Shown piece after piece: positions 14,943 to 21,866 of a DNA stretch of 33,954 nucleotides; position 1 is the stretch's first letter; each line of letters begins with the position of its first letter. The stretch covers positions 1-33,954 of the forward strand of contig JAFEFG010000053.1 in the NCBI GenBank assembly GCA_018240685.1. The letters run 5' to 3'. Both the position numbers and the translations under genes were made by a program. The notes below the pieces were generated by a model, which made no database searches, had not been told where the DNA came from, and worked only from the letters and a program-made list of their open reading frames with translations. The stretch is from Pseudomonadota bacterium. Its GTDB lineage: Bacteria; Pseudomonadota; Alphaproteobacteria; Reyranellales; Reyranellaceae.

Positions 14943-16178
14943 ATGATCCGTATCGATCGCCTGATCTGCCAGGTGTTGCCCCAGGCCTTCATCCTGGCGC
15001 TGGTCGCCGAAGGCCGTCTGGTCGAACTGCGCATCGCCCGCCGGGACAAGCCGTCCCTGGCCGACGGCATCTTCCTCGGCCGGCTTGAACGGGTGATGCC
15101 CGATCTCAACGCGGCCTTCGTCGACATCGGCACGGGGCGGTCGGGATTCCTGCGTGCCGAAGACCGTGCCGGCATTGACGGCTGGCCGCCGCTCGGTGCG
15201 CCGGTGCTGGTCCAGGTGCGCAACGAGGGCGACACGCTGCTGGCCCACTCGTCCGACGAAGGCAAGGGGCCGCGCCTCACGATGGATATCGCAATATCCG
15301 GCCGCTACGTCGTCTACCATCCGCTGGGATCGGGGGTCGCCTTCTCGCGCCGCATCGAGGGCGAGGCCGAGCGCGAGCGGCTGGCCGGTCACGTGCGTCA
15401 CCTGCTGGAGGGCGGCGTGGTGCTGCGGTCGGCGGCCGCCGGCATATCCGCAGGTCTCCTGCGCCCCGATGCCTCGGAGGTCCTCGAACGCTGGGAGACG
15501 ATCCGCCGCCACGCGCTCGACTGCCAGCCGCCGGCCGATCTGACGGCGCGCCTGCCGGGTGAACGCGATCCGATCGCGCGCACGCTGCGCGACTACGGCG
15601 CCACGCTGGAGGAGGTGATCCTCGACGATCGTGCGCTCGCGCGCCGGCTGCAGGACGAAATGGATCGGCGGCAGGAGAAGATCCGCGTGCGCTGGCACAA
15701 CGGGCCGATGCCGGTGTTCGAGATCGACGACGTGGCGGGCCAGATCGACACGGCGCTTGCGGCGCGCATCGCGCTCGAAAGCGGGGTCGAGGTCCTCTTC
15801 GAGCCGGGCGAGACGCTCACGGCGATCGACATCGACAGCAGCCGCGCGGGCGGGCGACAGGGGCGCGCGCCGCGCCGGCCGGTGGACGTCAACCTCGAGG
15901 CGGTGCCGGCGATCGCCCAGCAGCTGCGGCTGCGCAACCTCTCGGGCGCGGTGGTCGTCGACTTCATCACCATGCGCAGCGCCTACGATCGCGACAAGGT
16001 GCAGGCGGCGCTGGCCGAAGCGCTGGCCAACGACCCGGTTCCGACCCAGCTTTACGGCTTCACGCGGCTTGGCCTGTTCGAGTTGACGCGGGCCCGGCGG
16101 GCGGCAACGCTGCGGGCGCAGCTCGAGGCCCTGCACCAGGAGACTGCTGAACCGACCGGGACCGGGGATGAGCGATGA
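14943..16178 (+). CDS. Ribonuclease E/G family protein, short form
   Basis: A 411-residue endoribonuclease-like protein for rRNA or mRNA processing in the cytosol. An S1-like segment is at the N-terminus (GIFLGRLERVMPDLNAAFVDIG...GFLRAED). The catalytic metal-binding aspartates are both present in the blocks TAIDIDSSRAGG and VVVDFITMR, equivalent to Asp303 and Asp346 of E. coli RNase E. There is no Zn-link CPxCxGxG motif and no C-terminal scaffold, so it is shorter than E. coli RNase G (489 residues). The ATG at 14943 follows the maf stop by seven bases; the stop overlaps yacG as ATGA. A full-length RNase E is probably encoded elsewhere; that is inference. Confidence 0.9.
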   Translation: MIRIDRLICQVLPQAFILALVAEGRLVELRIARRDKPSLADGIFLGRLERVMPDLNAAFVDIGTGRSGFLRAEDRAGIDGWPPLGAPVLVQVRNEGDTLLAHSSDEGKGPRLTMDIAISGRYVVYHPLGSGVAFSRRIEGEAERERLAGHVRHLLEGGVVLRSAAAGISAGLLRPDASEVLERWETIRRHALDCQPPADLTARLPGERDPIARTLRDYGATLEEVILDDRALARRLQDEMDRRQEKIRVRWHNGPMPVFEIDDVAGQIDTALAARIALESGVEVLFEPGETLTAIDIDSSRAGGRQGRAPRRPVDVNLEAVPAIAQQLRLRNLSGAVVVDFITMRSAYDRDKVQAALAEALANDPVPTQLYGFTRLGLFELTRARRAATLRAQLEALHQETAEPTGTGDER

Positions 16179-16411
16179 GTCCGACGGATCGAATCCCGCC
16201 GCCACCGCCTCTGCGGGCCGTGCGCACCGAGGCCAAGTGCCCCGTTTGCGGCCGGCCCGCCGCTCCCAAATACCGGCCGTTCTGCGCCAAGCGCTGCGCC
16301 GACATCGATCTCGGCCGCTGGCTGAAGGAAGGGTATCGCGTTCCGACCGACGAAGCGCCCGAGGATGCGCCGGGGGACGGTGCGGAGGGACGATCTGGAC
16401 ACGGCGTCTAA
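16175..16411 (+). CDS. yacG: Zinc-binding DNA gyrase inhibitor-type protein
   Basis: A 78-residue protein of the YacG (DUF329) family, small zinc-finger proteins that bind GyrB. Zinc ligands are the four Cys in KCPVCGRP (Cys22 and Cys25) and FCAKRCADIDLGRWL. The following helix LGRWLKEGYRVP is typical. The tail is acidic. The ATG at 16175 overlaps the RNase stop by four bases. The tRNA-Phe promoter begins within its last codons. Confidence 0.95.
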   Translation: MSPTDRIPPPPPLRAVRTEAKCPVCGRPAAPKYRPFCAKRCADIDLGRWLKEGYRVPTDEAPEDAPGDGAEGRSGHGV

Positions 16412-16424
16412 CCCATCCTATACA
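16396..16424 (+). promoter_or_regulatory. Promoter of tRNA-Phe
   Basis: TGGACA (16396-16401) and TATACA (16419-16424) are separated by exactly 17 bp, close to the sigma-70 consensus. Transcription would start near 16431, 17 bp ahead of the mature tRNA. The -35 element lies inside the 3' end of yacG. Confidence 0.7.
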
Positions 16425-16447
16425 GCCGGCCGCCAACCGAACGATGT

Positions 16448-16523
16448 GCCCAGGTAGCTCAGTTGGTAGAGCATGCGACTGAAAATCGCAGTGTCGGTGG
16501 TTCGACTCCGCCCCTGGGCACCA
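16448..16523 (+). tRNA. tRNA-Phe (GAA)
   Basis: Complete 76-nt cloverleaf. The acceptor stem pairs GCCCAGG (16448-16454) with CCTGGGC (16513-16519), followed by discriminator A and an encoded CCA. The D-arm contains AGCTCAGTTGGTAGAGC. The anticodon stem TGCGA/TCGCA encloses the loop CTGAAAA with anticodon GAA at 16481-16483. The T-arm is GTGGTTCGACTCC-like. The 3' half from 16489 is the attachment core of a genomic island and is repeated at 20797-20828; the tRNA is intact after integration. Confidence 0.98.
16489..16520 (+). repeat. Island attachment site, left copy (inside tRNA-Phe)
   Basis: The last 32 bases of tRNA-Phe up to the discriminator are repeated exactly at 20797-20828. This is the usual core used by tyrosine integrases. 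Homology continues weakly beyond the core: CCATTTCCTTTCAA on this side and TCATTCCTCTTCAA at the other copy. Confidence 0.9.
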
Positions 16524-16568
16524 TTTCCTTTCAAGCACTTAGCGACCAACCGTCTTAGAACGGCACTA

Positions 16569-16599
16569 AGTTAGACAGGAATAGTTAGACAGTTAGACA
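16569..16599 (+). repeat. Triplicated AGTTAGACA motif between att core and integrase
   Basis: AGTTAGACA occurs at 16569, 16583 and 16591, all in the same orientation, in the 95-bp stretch between the tRNA and the integrase remnant. The second and third copies share their boundary base. Position and iteration fit arm-type integrase or excisionase binding sites; there is no direct proof. Confidence 0.6.
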
Positions 16600-16618
16600 A
16601 AATCGGTTCTCGACCGGT

Positions 16619-17047
16619 TCACTTCGCGTTCTTGGCGTTCTCCAAGTGTGCGTCAAGCGCCGCGTCGCTGGTGTGTCCCAGGGCGGCCTTGCGAGCCTCG
16701 CGATCAAGGCCGAGATCGTAAAGCGCAGCGCCCGGAGAATGACGTAGCCCGTGGAAGCATCGGCCCGGTTCAATGCGCTTTTCATCTACCAAGCGCTTTA
16801 CCAGGCGCCACAAGATCGTTTGCAAACCATCGCGGGTATATGGCCGGGCCTTTTCATTCGCGACGATGTGCGTGGATGACCGGCTTGCCGACGTAAGTTC
16901 GTCGCGCAGAGGGCGAGGGGCTTTGATCTGCGCGAGCTGGCCCGTCTTGCTTAAGTACTCGCCGTCCCTGCGCCCCCATTCGATCGCAACGATGTCGCCG
17001 ATCCGCATGCCAGCGAAATGAGCGAACTTTCGGTCGTCTGTGAACAA
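16619..17047 (-). pseudogene. Tyrosine recombinase/integrase, C-terminal remnant
   Basis: A 142-codon remnant of a phage-type integrase catalytic domain. The Arg of box I is in GMRIGDIVAIEW, the box II His-x-x-Arg is in CFHGLRHSPGAALYDLG, and the following His is in KAALGHTSDAA. The catalytic Tyr expected about ten residues after the last His is not found: the sequence reads ALDAHLENAKNAK. The N-terminal SAM-like and core-binding domains (roughly 200 residues) are missing; an in-frame stop lies five codons upstream. So it is both truncated and missing the nucleophile. It sits next to the tRNA attachment site and identifies the element type. Confidence 0.85.
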
Positions 17048-17091
17048 GCACCGGCCCCTTTACGTCGCGCGCTCTTCCTCGGTTCGCGCCG

Positions 17092-17331
17092 AGCAAACTG
17101 AGAAAGATCGTCGCCGCGAGCAAGAGCTTCGACAACGACCCATTCGGTAACGCCGTGCTGCACCGATATGATGAGTTGAAGCAGCTGCTCGAGAGCAACA
17201 CCGCCTATTGGGTTCTGATCTACGAGAACAGGGGATTGGCGAAAGATTTCGACAAGGAGAAGAAGGAGCGGGAGCGCAAGTCGCTCCAGGCTGCCTTCTG
17301 GCCCGATAACTCACGACAATTGTCGTCTTGA
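17092..17331 (+). pseudogene. Coding-like fragment without start codon, unknown family
   Basis: An 80-codon open stretch ending in TGA at 17329-17331. The translation looks protein-like (KSFDNDPFGNAVLHRYDELK, then NTAYWVLIYENRGLAKDFD and a Lys/Glu/Arg-rich helix), but no ATG or other start with an SD is present and an in-frame stop lies upstream at 17041. It abuts the 5' break of the integrase remnant, as if two gene fragments were joined. It may be the tail of a plasmid or phage gene. Family not recognised. Confidence 0.35.
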
Positions 17332-17493
17332 ACCACATGGGGCCGATTTCAGCGACATCCAGGCCGGCGCGCATATATGGACTGGTCGCATTCGACAGCG
17401 AAATTGGCTAGAGTTCGTATAGCTGTTGAATGATGGGCGCACATCGCGCGGCCGTCGGGGATTTGTCGCAATCCTTCTGGTGAGGGACTCTCA

Positions 17494-17862
17494 ATGGTGA
17501 AAAGACTAGCTGTAGCCACACTGGCCACCCTGTTTGTTGTTGCCGGACCGGCCCTCGCCGAGCCGGCTAAATTCACGTGGACGGGATATGGTGAGAACGT
17601 GCCCGGAAGCGGTAAGTGTCCGACCTACAAGATGACCATCGACGTCACGGTCGACGGCACGGATGTACAGGGCCGCTTCCTTCAGGAAGGCCGCGTGGAG
17701 CGAAACTTCAAGGCGACATTGGGGGCCGACATGAAATTCAAGACGACGGCCATCGTCGGGGGCGGCAACAAGATGGACGTGGTCGGGTCCCTGAAGGAGG
17801 GCGCCTCGACGATCATGCTCGATGGCTATTGCCTGTTCGAAGGCAAGCTCACGAAGAAGTAG
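17494..17862 (+). CDS. Small secreted protein, function unknown
   Basis: A 122-residue protein with a clear signal peptide (MVKRLAVATLATLFVVAGPALA) and a mature domain of about 100 residues rich in beta-strand-like alternation: KFTWTGYGENV, KMTIDVTVDGTDVQGRFLQEG, KFKTTAIVGGGNKMDVVGSL. Two Cys (KCPTYK and YCLFEG) could pair. A GGTGAGGGA SD precedes the ATG. It resembles, in pattern only, the C-terminal part of the protein at 33515-33954. No function can be assigned. It stands alone inside the island; the 162 bp upstream hold no recognisable gene. Confidence 0.75.
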   Translation: MVKRLAVATLATLFVVAGPALAEPAKFTWTGYGENVPGSGKCPTYKMTIDVTVDGTDVQGRFLQEGRVERNFKATLGADMKFKTTAIVGGGNKMDVVGSLKEGASTIMLDGYCLFEGKLTKK

Positions 17863-17936
17863 CCGATCCTTTCTCACCGCGGGAACGGTGACACTGCGCG
17901 GCAGCAGGATGCGCAGTGTGCCGGCTGCGGGCGATT

Positions 17937-19835
17937 CTACGAGCTCATCCAGAACGTGTCGGGCTGGTAGAGCCCAAAGTATCCGCCCGGATCCCAGGCG
18001 TGATACCCTTCTTTCGGGACGTTATGGACTTTCGGCCCGACGACGACGGGCTGGCGAATTCCGTTCACGGTGCCGATTGAGTACACCTCGTCCGCGTTGG
18101 CGGTAAGGATCTTATCCCAGGCTCTGCGGCGCACTTCGGTATCGGTCGAGGTCTCCCATTCCTTTAGGTAGTCCATCAGCTTGCAGGCCGACGGCATGTC
18201 GCATTGCTCGCCCTGCTTGCCTTTGGATTCCACGTACATGCCCCATCGGGGCCACTGCAGGCCGCCTTGCATGGTTGGGGCGAACTCCCGGGGGTCTGTG
18301 TTGACCGTCGGTACGGCCGTCACGTATCCGGCATAGGCTGTCATGATCGCTTCGCCGGAGAAGGCTCTCAGCCGGAAATTCGCCAGGCTTTGCGGCTTGC
18401 TCAGCAACTTGATGCCGACATTCTTCCACTGCTCGGCGATCACCGTCAGGACATCGATGTCCTCGGTCTCCTCGCTCGACAGCTCGACGACGATGACTGC
18501 CGGCCGGCCCCCGGGCAAGAGGCGGATACCGTCAGGGCCGCGCTTGCTCAGGCCGGCCTGGTCGAGAAGTTCGTTCGCTTGCTTTGGATCATATGTTGCC
18601 CACTTGGTCGCATACTCAGGCTTGAACAGCTCTGAGCGTTTCATGACCGTATTGTTGGAAGGCGTGGCCAAACCGAGATAGATGGACTCGTTGATGTTCT
18701 CGCGGTCGATCGCCAGGGAAAGCGCCCGGCGGAACCGGACGTCGCGCATCAGCTTGCGCCACTCTTCGTCGCTTGCGTTCAGGTTGGGGTAGAGCGCGAG
18801 CTGCGAACAGGAACCGGATACCCAGAGGTAGACCCTGATTCCCGATTGCTTGGCGCTCTTCTGCAGGAAGGTGTAGTCGCGCATCTTGAGATAGCGCGAC
18901 TGCAGGTCTGCCTCGCCGAGACCCGCCTTGGCGGGGATCAGATTGGCCGCCGCCACGGTCATGATCACCTCATCGATGTAGGGCAGCTGCTGCCCCTTCC
19001 GGTCGATGCGGTGAAAGTAGGGATTGCGCACGAAGGTGAAGCGCTGAGCCGGCGGGACTGTGGTGAGCATCCATGGGTTGAGCGTCGGCATGTCGACGTT
19101 GCTGTTGCCGTACATCGCGTCCGCGCGCCGGAAGGCGTTGGCCCAACGGCTGCCCTTGTGGACCTTCAGGATCTCCTCTTCGGGCGTGTACTTGCCGTGA
19201 ACCGTCTTGAGGTAGTGCGCCGGCCGGAAAAGAAAGAGGGGCGCGGCCCGCGCCTGGCTCTCGATGAAATGGGGATTGGGCTTGTCCCAGCTGTAGCGGA
19301 TCGTCAGCTCATCGATGATCTCGACTCTGGGGGGCTTGCCGTCGACCATGAGCTCCACGGACGGCCCGGAAGGCGACAGTTCGCTGTTGTTGGCGATATC
19401 TTCCCAGAAGAAACGGAAGTCCGCGGTGGTGAAAGGGTGGCCATCCGACCATTTGTGGCCGGCGCGCAGCTTCAGCGTGAACTCGCGGTCCTCCTTGACC
19501 TCGAAGCTCTCGAGGATGTCGGGGTGAAGTGTGAACTTCTCGTCGTAGACGATGAGTCGGGTATAGCTGTAGACCGTCATCAGGCGAGTATCGCGGGAGC
19601 CCGAGACCAGCGTGTTGAGCTGGCCACCGTGCTTACCCGGGCCTTCGCCGCCAGCGAAATGATCAATGATCCGGGGCTGCTGGGGAATGCGCTTGTCTAC
19701 GGGCGGCAGGGCGCCCGATTTCACCCGATCCGCCAGACTTGGCGTCTCTTGCATTGCCGGCAGCGGATTTTGAGCGAAAGCCGGTGCTGCCAACAAGCTA
19801 AACAGCGGCGCCTGCATCAGAAGACGTCTTTTCAT
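17937..19835 (-). CDS. Peptide/oligosaccharide-type ABC transporter substrate-binding protein, orphan
   Basis: A 632-residue periplasmic solute-binding protein of the SBP_bac_5 (DppA/OppA/NikA) family. Signal peptide MKRRLLMQAPLFSLLAAPAFA. Family blocks: LHPDILESFEVKEDREFTLKL, RAGHKWSDGHPFTTADFRFFWEDI, PYIDEVIM, DVRFRRALSLAIDRENINES and PKQANELLDQAGL. It is longer than OppA (about 540), like the 600-residue group found in alphaproteobacteria. The ATG at 19835 has a GAGG SD; an upstream in-frame codon at 19847 has none. No permease or ATPase genes are in the window, so it would need a transporter encoded elsewhere or be a binding protein with another role. Located in the island, so probably acquired. 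Confidence 0.92.
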   Translation of the reverse strand: MKRRLLMQAPLFSLLAAPAFAQNPLPAMQETPSLADRVKSGALPPVDKRIPQQPRIIDHFAGGEGPGKHGGQLNTLVSGSRDTRLMTVYSYTRLIVYDEKFTLHPDILESFEVKEDREFTLKLRAGHKWSDGHPFTTADFRFFWEDIANNSELSPSGPSVELMVDGKPPRVEIIDELTIRYSWDKPNPHFIESQARAAPLFLFRPAHYLKTVHGKYTPEEEILKVHKGSRWANAFRRADAMYGNSNVDMPTLNPWMLTTVPPAQRFTFVRNPYFHRIDRKGQQLPYIDEVIMTVAAANLIPAKAGLGEADLQSRYLKMRDYTFLQKSAKQSGIRVYLWVSGSCSQLALYPNLNASDEEWRKLMRDVRFRRALSLAIDRENINESIYLGLATPSNNTVMKRSELFKPEYATKWATYDPKQANELLDQAGLSKRGPDGIRLLPGGRPAVIVVELSSEETEDIDVLTVIAEQWKNVGIKLLSKPQSLANFRLRAFSGEAIMTAYAGYVTAVPTVNTDPREFAPTMQGGLQWPRWGMYVESKGKQGEQCDMPSACKLMDYLKEWETSTDTEVRRRAWDKILTANADEVYSIGTVNGIRQPVVVGPKVHNVPKEGYHAWDPGGYFGLYQPDTFWMSS

Positions 19836-19979
19836 TGCCAGCCTCACTGTATGCCCATCGACCGGCAGTCGTTGCTGCCGGCCTCGCCGAGTGATCGGCC
19901 ATGAAAGGGATCACACGGTCTTCTTGGCTGCCCCTGAAGCAGCGCGAAACATGATATTCTATTACGCGTCCAATGAAAG

Positions 19980-20174
19980 CTAAACGGGACGCATCGCCGC
20001 GCCGACGTATTGGTCGGCAGGGCGGGTGCCAGGAACGGAAGTGGCGCCGGCTGCCTGGGCGAAGGGGTAGCATGCATTGTTCGTCGAGTAAGGCATCGCC
20101 AGTGCCTGCACCGGCATTGTCGCGCAACCAGCGGAGCTCGCCACGACCAGAGAAAGCCCGCGCCTCGAAGGCAT
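19980..20174 (-). CDS. Possible small lipoprotein, unknown
   Basis: A 64-codon frame with an N-terminal hydrophobic stretch after two Arg and a lipobox-like ending (LVVASSAGC, Cys17), then CATMPVQALA, and a short mature part ending DQYVGAAMRPV. No good SD is seen. GC at third codon positions is moderate. It could be a real small lipoprotein or chance; no family recognised. Confidence 0.35.
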   Translation of the reverse strand: MPSRRGLSLVVASSAGCATMPVQALAMPYSTNNACYPFAQAAGATSVPGTRPADQYVGAAMRPV

Positions 20175-20272
20175 CGCCGAGGTCGAGCCGCCCCTCGGGG
20201 GCGTATGATGCGGACATGGACTCGATCGCGTTCGCCCCTGGACGGATCCCCGGCATTGCCCTCTCGGGCGGG

Positions 20273-20305
20273 GGCTCCCGTTATTTTAACGGGAGCCGTC
20301 CTTTT
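20273..20305 (+). terminator. Rho-independent terminator, rightward
   Basis: A perfect 11-bp stem (GGCTCCCGTTA at 20273-20283, TAACGGGAGCC at 20287-20297) with a TTT loop and a T-run CTTTT ending at 20305. It would end rightward transcription, yet no rightward gene precedes it in the island, so its gene may have been lost. Confidence 0.75.
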
Positions 20306-20376
20306 CGTGGCCTCTGTCGGAGAAACGCCGAGGCGGAAAAAAATCACGCGTGGCGTTTTGCGGCCCGCTCCGCCGG

Positions 20377-20796
20377 TCAGAGCCTGCGCAGGACGCCGAT
20401 GAATTTGCGCAGCGAGTCGCCCTGCCGCGGTCGCTCGTGCCGCGTGATGACCGAGAGCGGCGGCAGCGGCATCAGCGGATGGACGGGCAGGGTCTTCAGC
20501 GTGCCGCGCATCGCCTCGAAGCGCGCATGTTCGAGCCGCATCGCCTTCCAGCAGCGCCGCGATCGAAATGGGGGACAGCAGTTCGACCGCGGGGTCGGGA
20601 TCGCGCAGGCCGGCGGTCAGATGGGCGGCCGATACCGCGCGCCGTAGCAGCGACTCCCGCGGCGGCAGTCCCCAGCGGGCTTCCGTGAGGCTGGCCCAGG
20701 AAAGTCTCTTCCGGCGCGTCAGCGCATGCCGGCCCGATGCCACGATGCAGAGATGGTCGTTGGCCAGCGGTTCGACCTTGAGCGCCCTGGTGAGAT
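20377..20796 (-). pseudogene. LysR-family regulator, frameshifted C-terminal remnant
   Basis: The substrate-binding domain of a LysR regulator in two frames. The first frame (from about 20796) reads LKVEPLANDHLCIVASGRHA, RLSWASLTEARWGLPPRES and ELLSPISIAALLEG, ending near 20543. The second frame reads MRLEHARFEAMRGTLKTLPV, then PLPPLSVITRHERPRQGDSL and FIGVLRRL to a stop at 20377-20379. A frameshift, perhaps with loss of a few codons, joins them. The HTH domain and the first half of the effector domain are absent; homology starts right at the att repeat at 20797. The gene is non-functional. Confidence 0.85.
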
Positions 20797-20828
20797 CAGT
20801 GTCGGTGGTTCGACTCCGCCCCTGGGCA
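20797..20828 (+). repeat. Island attachment site, right copy
   Basis: Exact 32-bp copy of the tRNA-Phe 3' end (16489-16520) without the rest of the tRNA. It marks the right end of the island. The encoded CCA is not kept: TCA follows here. Confidence 0.9.
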
Positions 20829-20926
20829 TCATTCCTCTTCAATGGCTTGGTCGCTGACGATTGTATGGGTGCGAACGAGGTTTCCGCCCGAGTTTTCCAT
20901 CCTCAGACAAACAGTCGTTTTCTGTA

Positions 20927-21014
20927 GGTTCACTTCTCGTTTCTCTCGCCCGAGAGATGGCGTCCGCCTGAGAGATGGCGTCGACCATACATTCGGCGTT
21001 CGCCGACCTTCTCC
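20927..21014 (-). other. Possible second integrase 3' tail plus 18-bp-period repeat
   Basis: GGTTCACTTC at 20927-20936 matches the same 10-mer at 16616-16625, which includes the integrase stop. It lies 130 bp after the right att core start against 127 bp on the left. Read leftward, the frame ends ERNEK then TGA. GAGAGATGGCGTC is repeated at 20952-20964 and 20970-20982. The rest of the 186-bp gap 20829-21014 shows no gene. It may be the arm and tail of another decayed integrase; evidence is thin. Confidence 0.3.
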
Positions 21015-21866
21015 TCAGCGAGATTGAAGATCAAACCCAATATCGTCCCCTTCAACGGCGTCGATAGAGCGACCGGAAGCGTCTGTTATTGCATCGTCCT
21101 TCAGCATCACGCCGGAAAGACGACGCACGAACATCTGCTTCAGCAGCCCATGAAGTCTGAAGGCTGCGGCATCATAGGAAAGGCCGAACTGCCAGATATT
21201 GGAAATGCAGTTCCGGTCCGCATCGGTCGTGGTGCCTGTCGGCGCCCAGGTGATGTAGAGGCCGACGCTTTCCTGCACGGAGAGACCGGGCCGTTCACCG
21301 ACCATGACGAGGACCGCGCGGGCACCTAATGCCGTTGCAATCGCGTCGCCTATGCCGACGCGGCCGCGCTCGACAACAATCAGCGGGCTGAGTCGCCAGC
21401 CTTCCGCAGTCAGTTGCGGAAGGATTTTCTCCAGGAGCGGCGGGCCATGCCGGGTCACGGCTGCGGGTGAAAGACCGTCGGCAAGGACGATGGCCAGATC
21501 GCAGGGCCGGGCGCGTTCAGCCAGCGCGAGATGGTCGGCCTTTGCCAGTTGCCGCCCCAGGTCGGGCCTCAGCAGGTATTCGCGACGGTCTGAGGCCATG
21601 CTGGAGACACCCAGAACATCCTGACCTGAAGAGGCTAGCACCGCCTGGAAAGCCGCGCTGTCGAAAGGCGCGGTGACCGCGTCCCGCGCCCTGGCGTGGG
21701 CGATGCGGAAGTCGAGCAACGGTGTGGTGGCGAGCGACGCTCCGGTGGTGGCCAGGCCGATCCGTGCCGGTGTCACATGTCGCAAGCGCTCCCAGAATGC
21801 GTCGCGTTCCAAGCGGTCGCGTGGCTCTGCCGAAGGCACGGTCTGATCGTGAGAGTGCGAACTCAT
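21015..21866 (-). CDS. eutC: Ethanolamine ammonia-lyase small subunit
   Basis: Small subunit of the B12-dependent enzyme that splits ethanolamine into acetaldehyde and ammonia; binds the cobalamin together with EutB. It has 283 residues, family length. Blocks: TPARIGLATTGASLATTPLLDFRIAHARARDAV, YLLRPDLGRQL, DLAIVLADGLSPAAV, VMVGERPGLSVQESVGLYITW and DADRNCISNIW. The start overlaps the eutB stop by four bases (ATGA), so translation is coupled. No eutA reactivase or permease is seen; the enzyme in this organism probably serves nitrogen supply in the cytosol, not a microcompartment. Confidence 0.97.
   Translation of the reverse strand: MSSHSHDQTVPSAEPRDRLERDAFWERLRHVTPARIGLATTGASLATTPLLDFRIAHARARDAVTAPFDSAAFQAVLASSGQDVLGVSSMASDRREYLLRPDLGRQLAKADHLALAERARPCDLAIVLADGLSPAAVTRHGPPLLEKILPQLTAEGWRLSPLIVVERGRVGIGDAIATALGARAVLVMVGERPGLSVQESVGLYITWAPTGTTTDADRNCISNIWQFGLSYDAAAFRLHGLLKQMFVRRLSGVMLKDDAITDASGRSIDAVEGDDIGFDLQSR

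Larger units (their letters stand above)
16489..20828 (+). mobile_element. Decayed genomic island integrated in tRNA-Phe
   Basis: About 4.3 kb bounded by 32-bp exact direct repeats of the tRNA-Phe 3' end. The integrase remnant lies next to the tRNA, as in typical tRNA islands, and points toward the att site. Cargo: a coding fragment, a small secreted protein, an orphan ABC substrate-binding protein, a possible small lipoprotein and a broken LysR gene. The integrase is truncated and lacks its N-terminal domain, so the element should not move by itself. Codon use is more mixed than in the neighbouring operons. The boundary call is strong; the island's origin is unknown. Confidence 0.85.

Noticed and set aside
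16168..16482. Rightward frame starting at 16168, running through yacG into the tRNA
   Set aside because: It is in a different frame from the zinc-finger protein and enters the tRNA gene.
20940..20985. CTGAGAG-like motif recalling a TPP riboswitch
   Set aside because: Only a short match inside a local 18-bp repeat; no P1/P3 architecture and no thiamine gene nearby.
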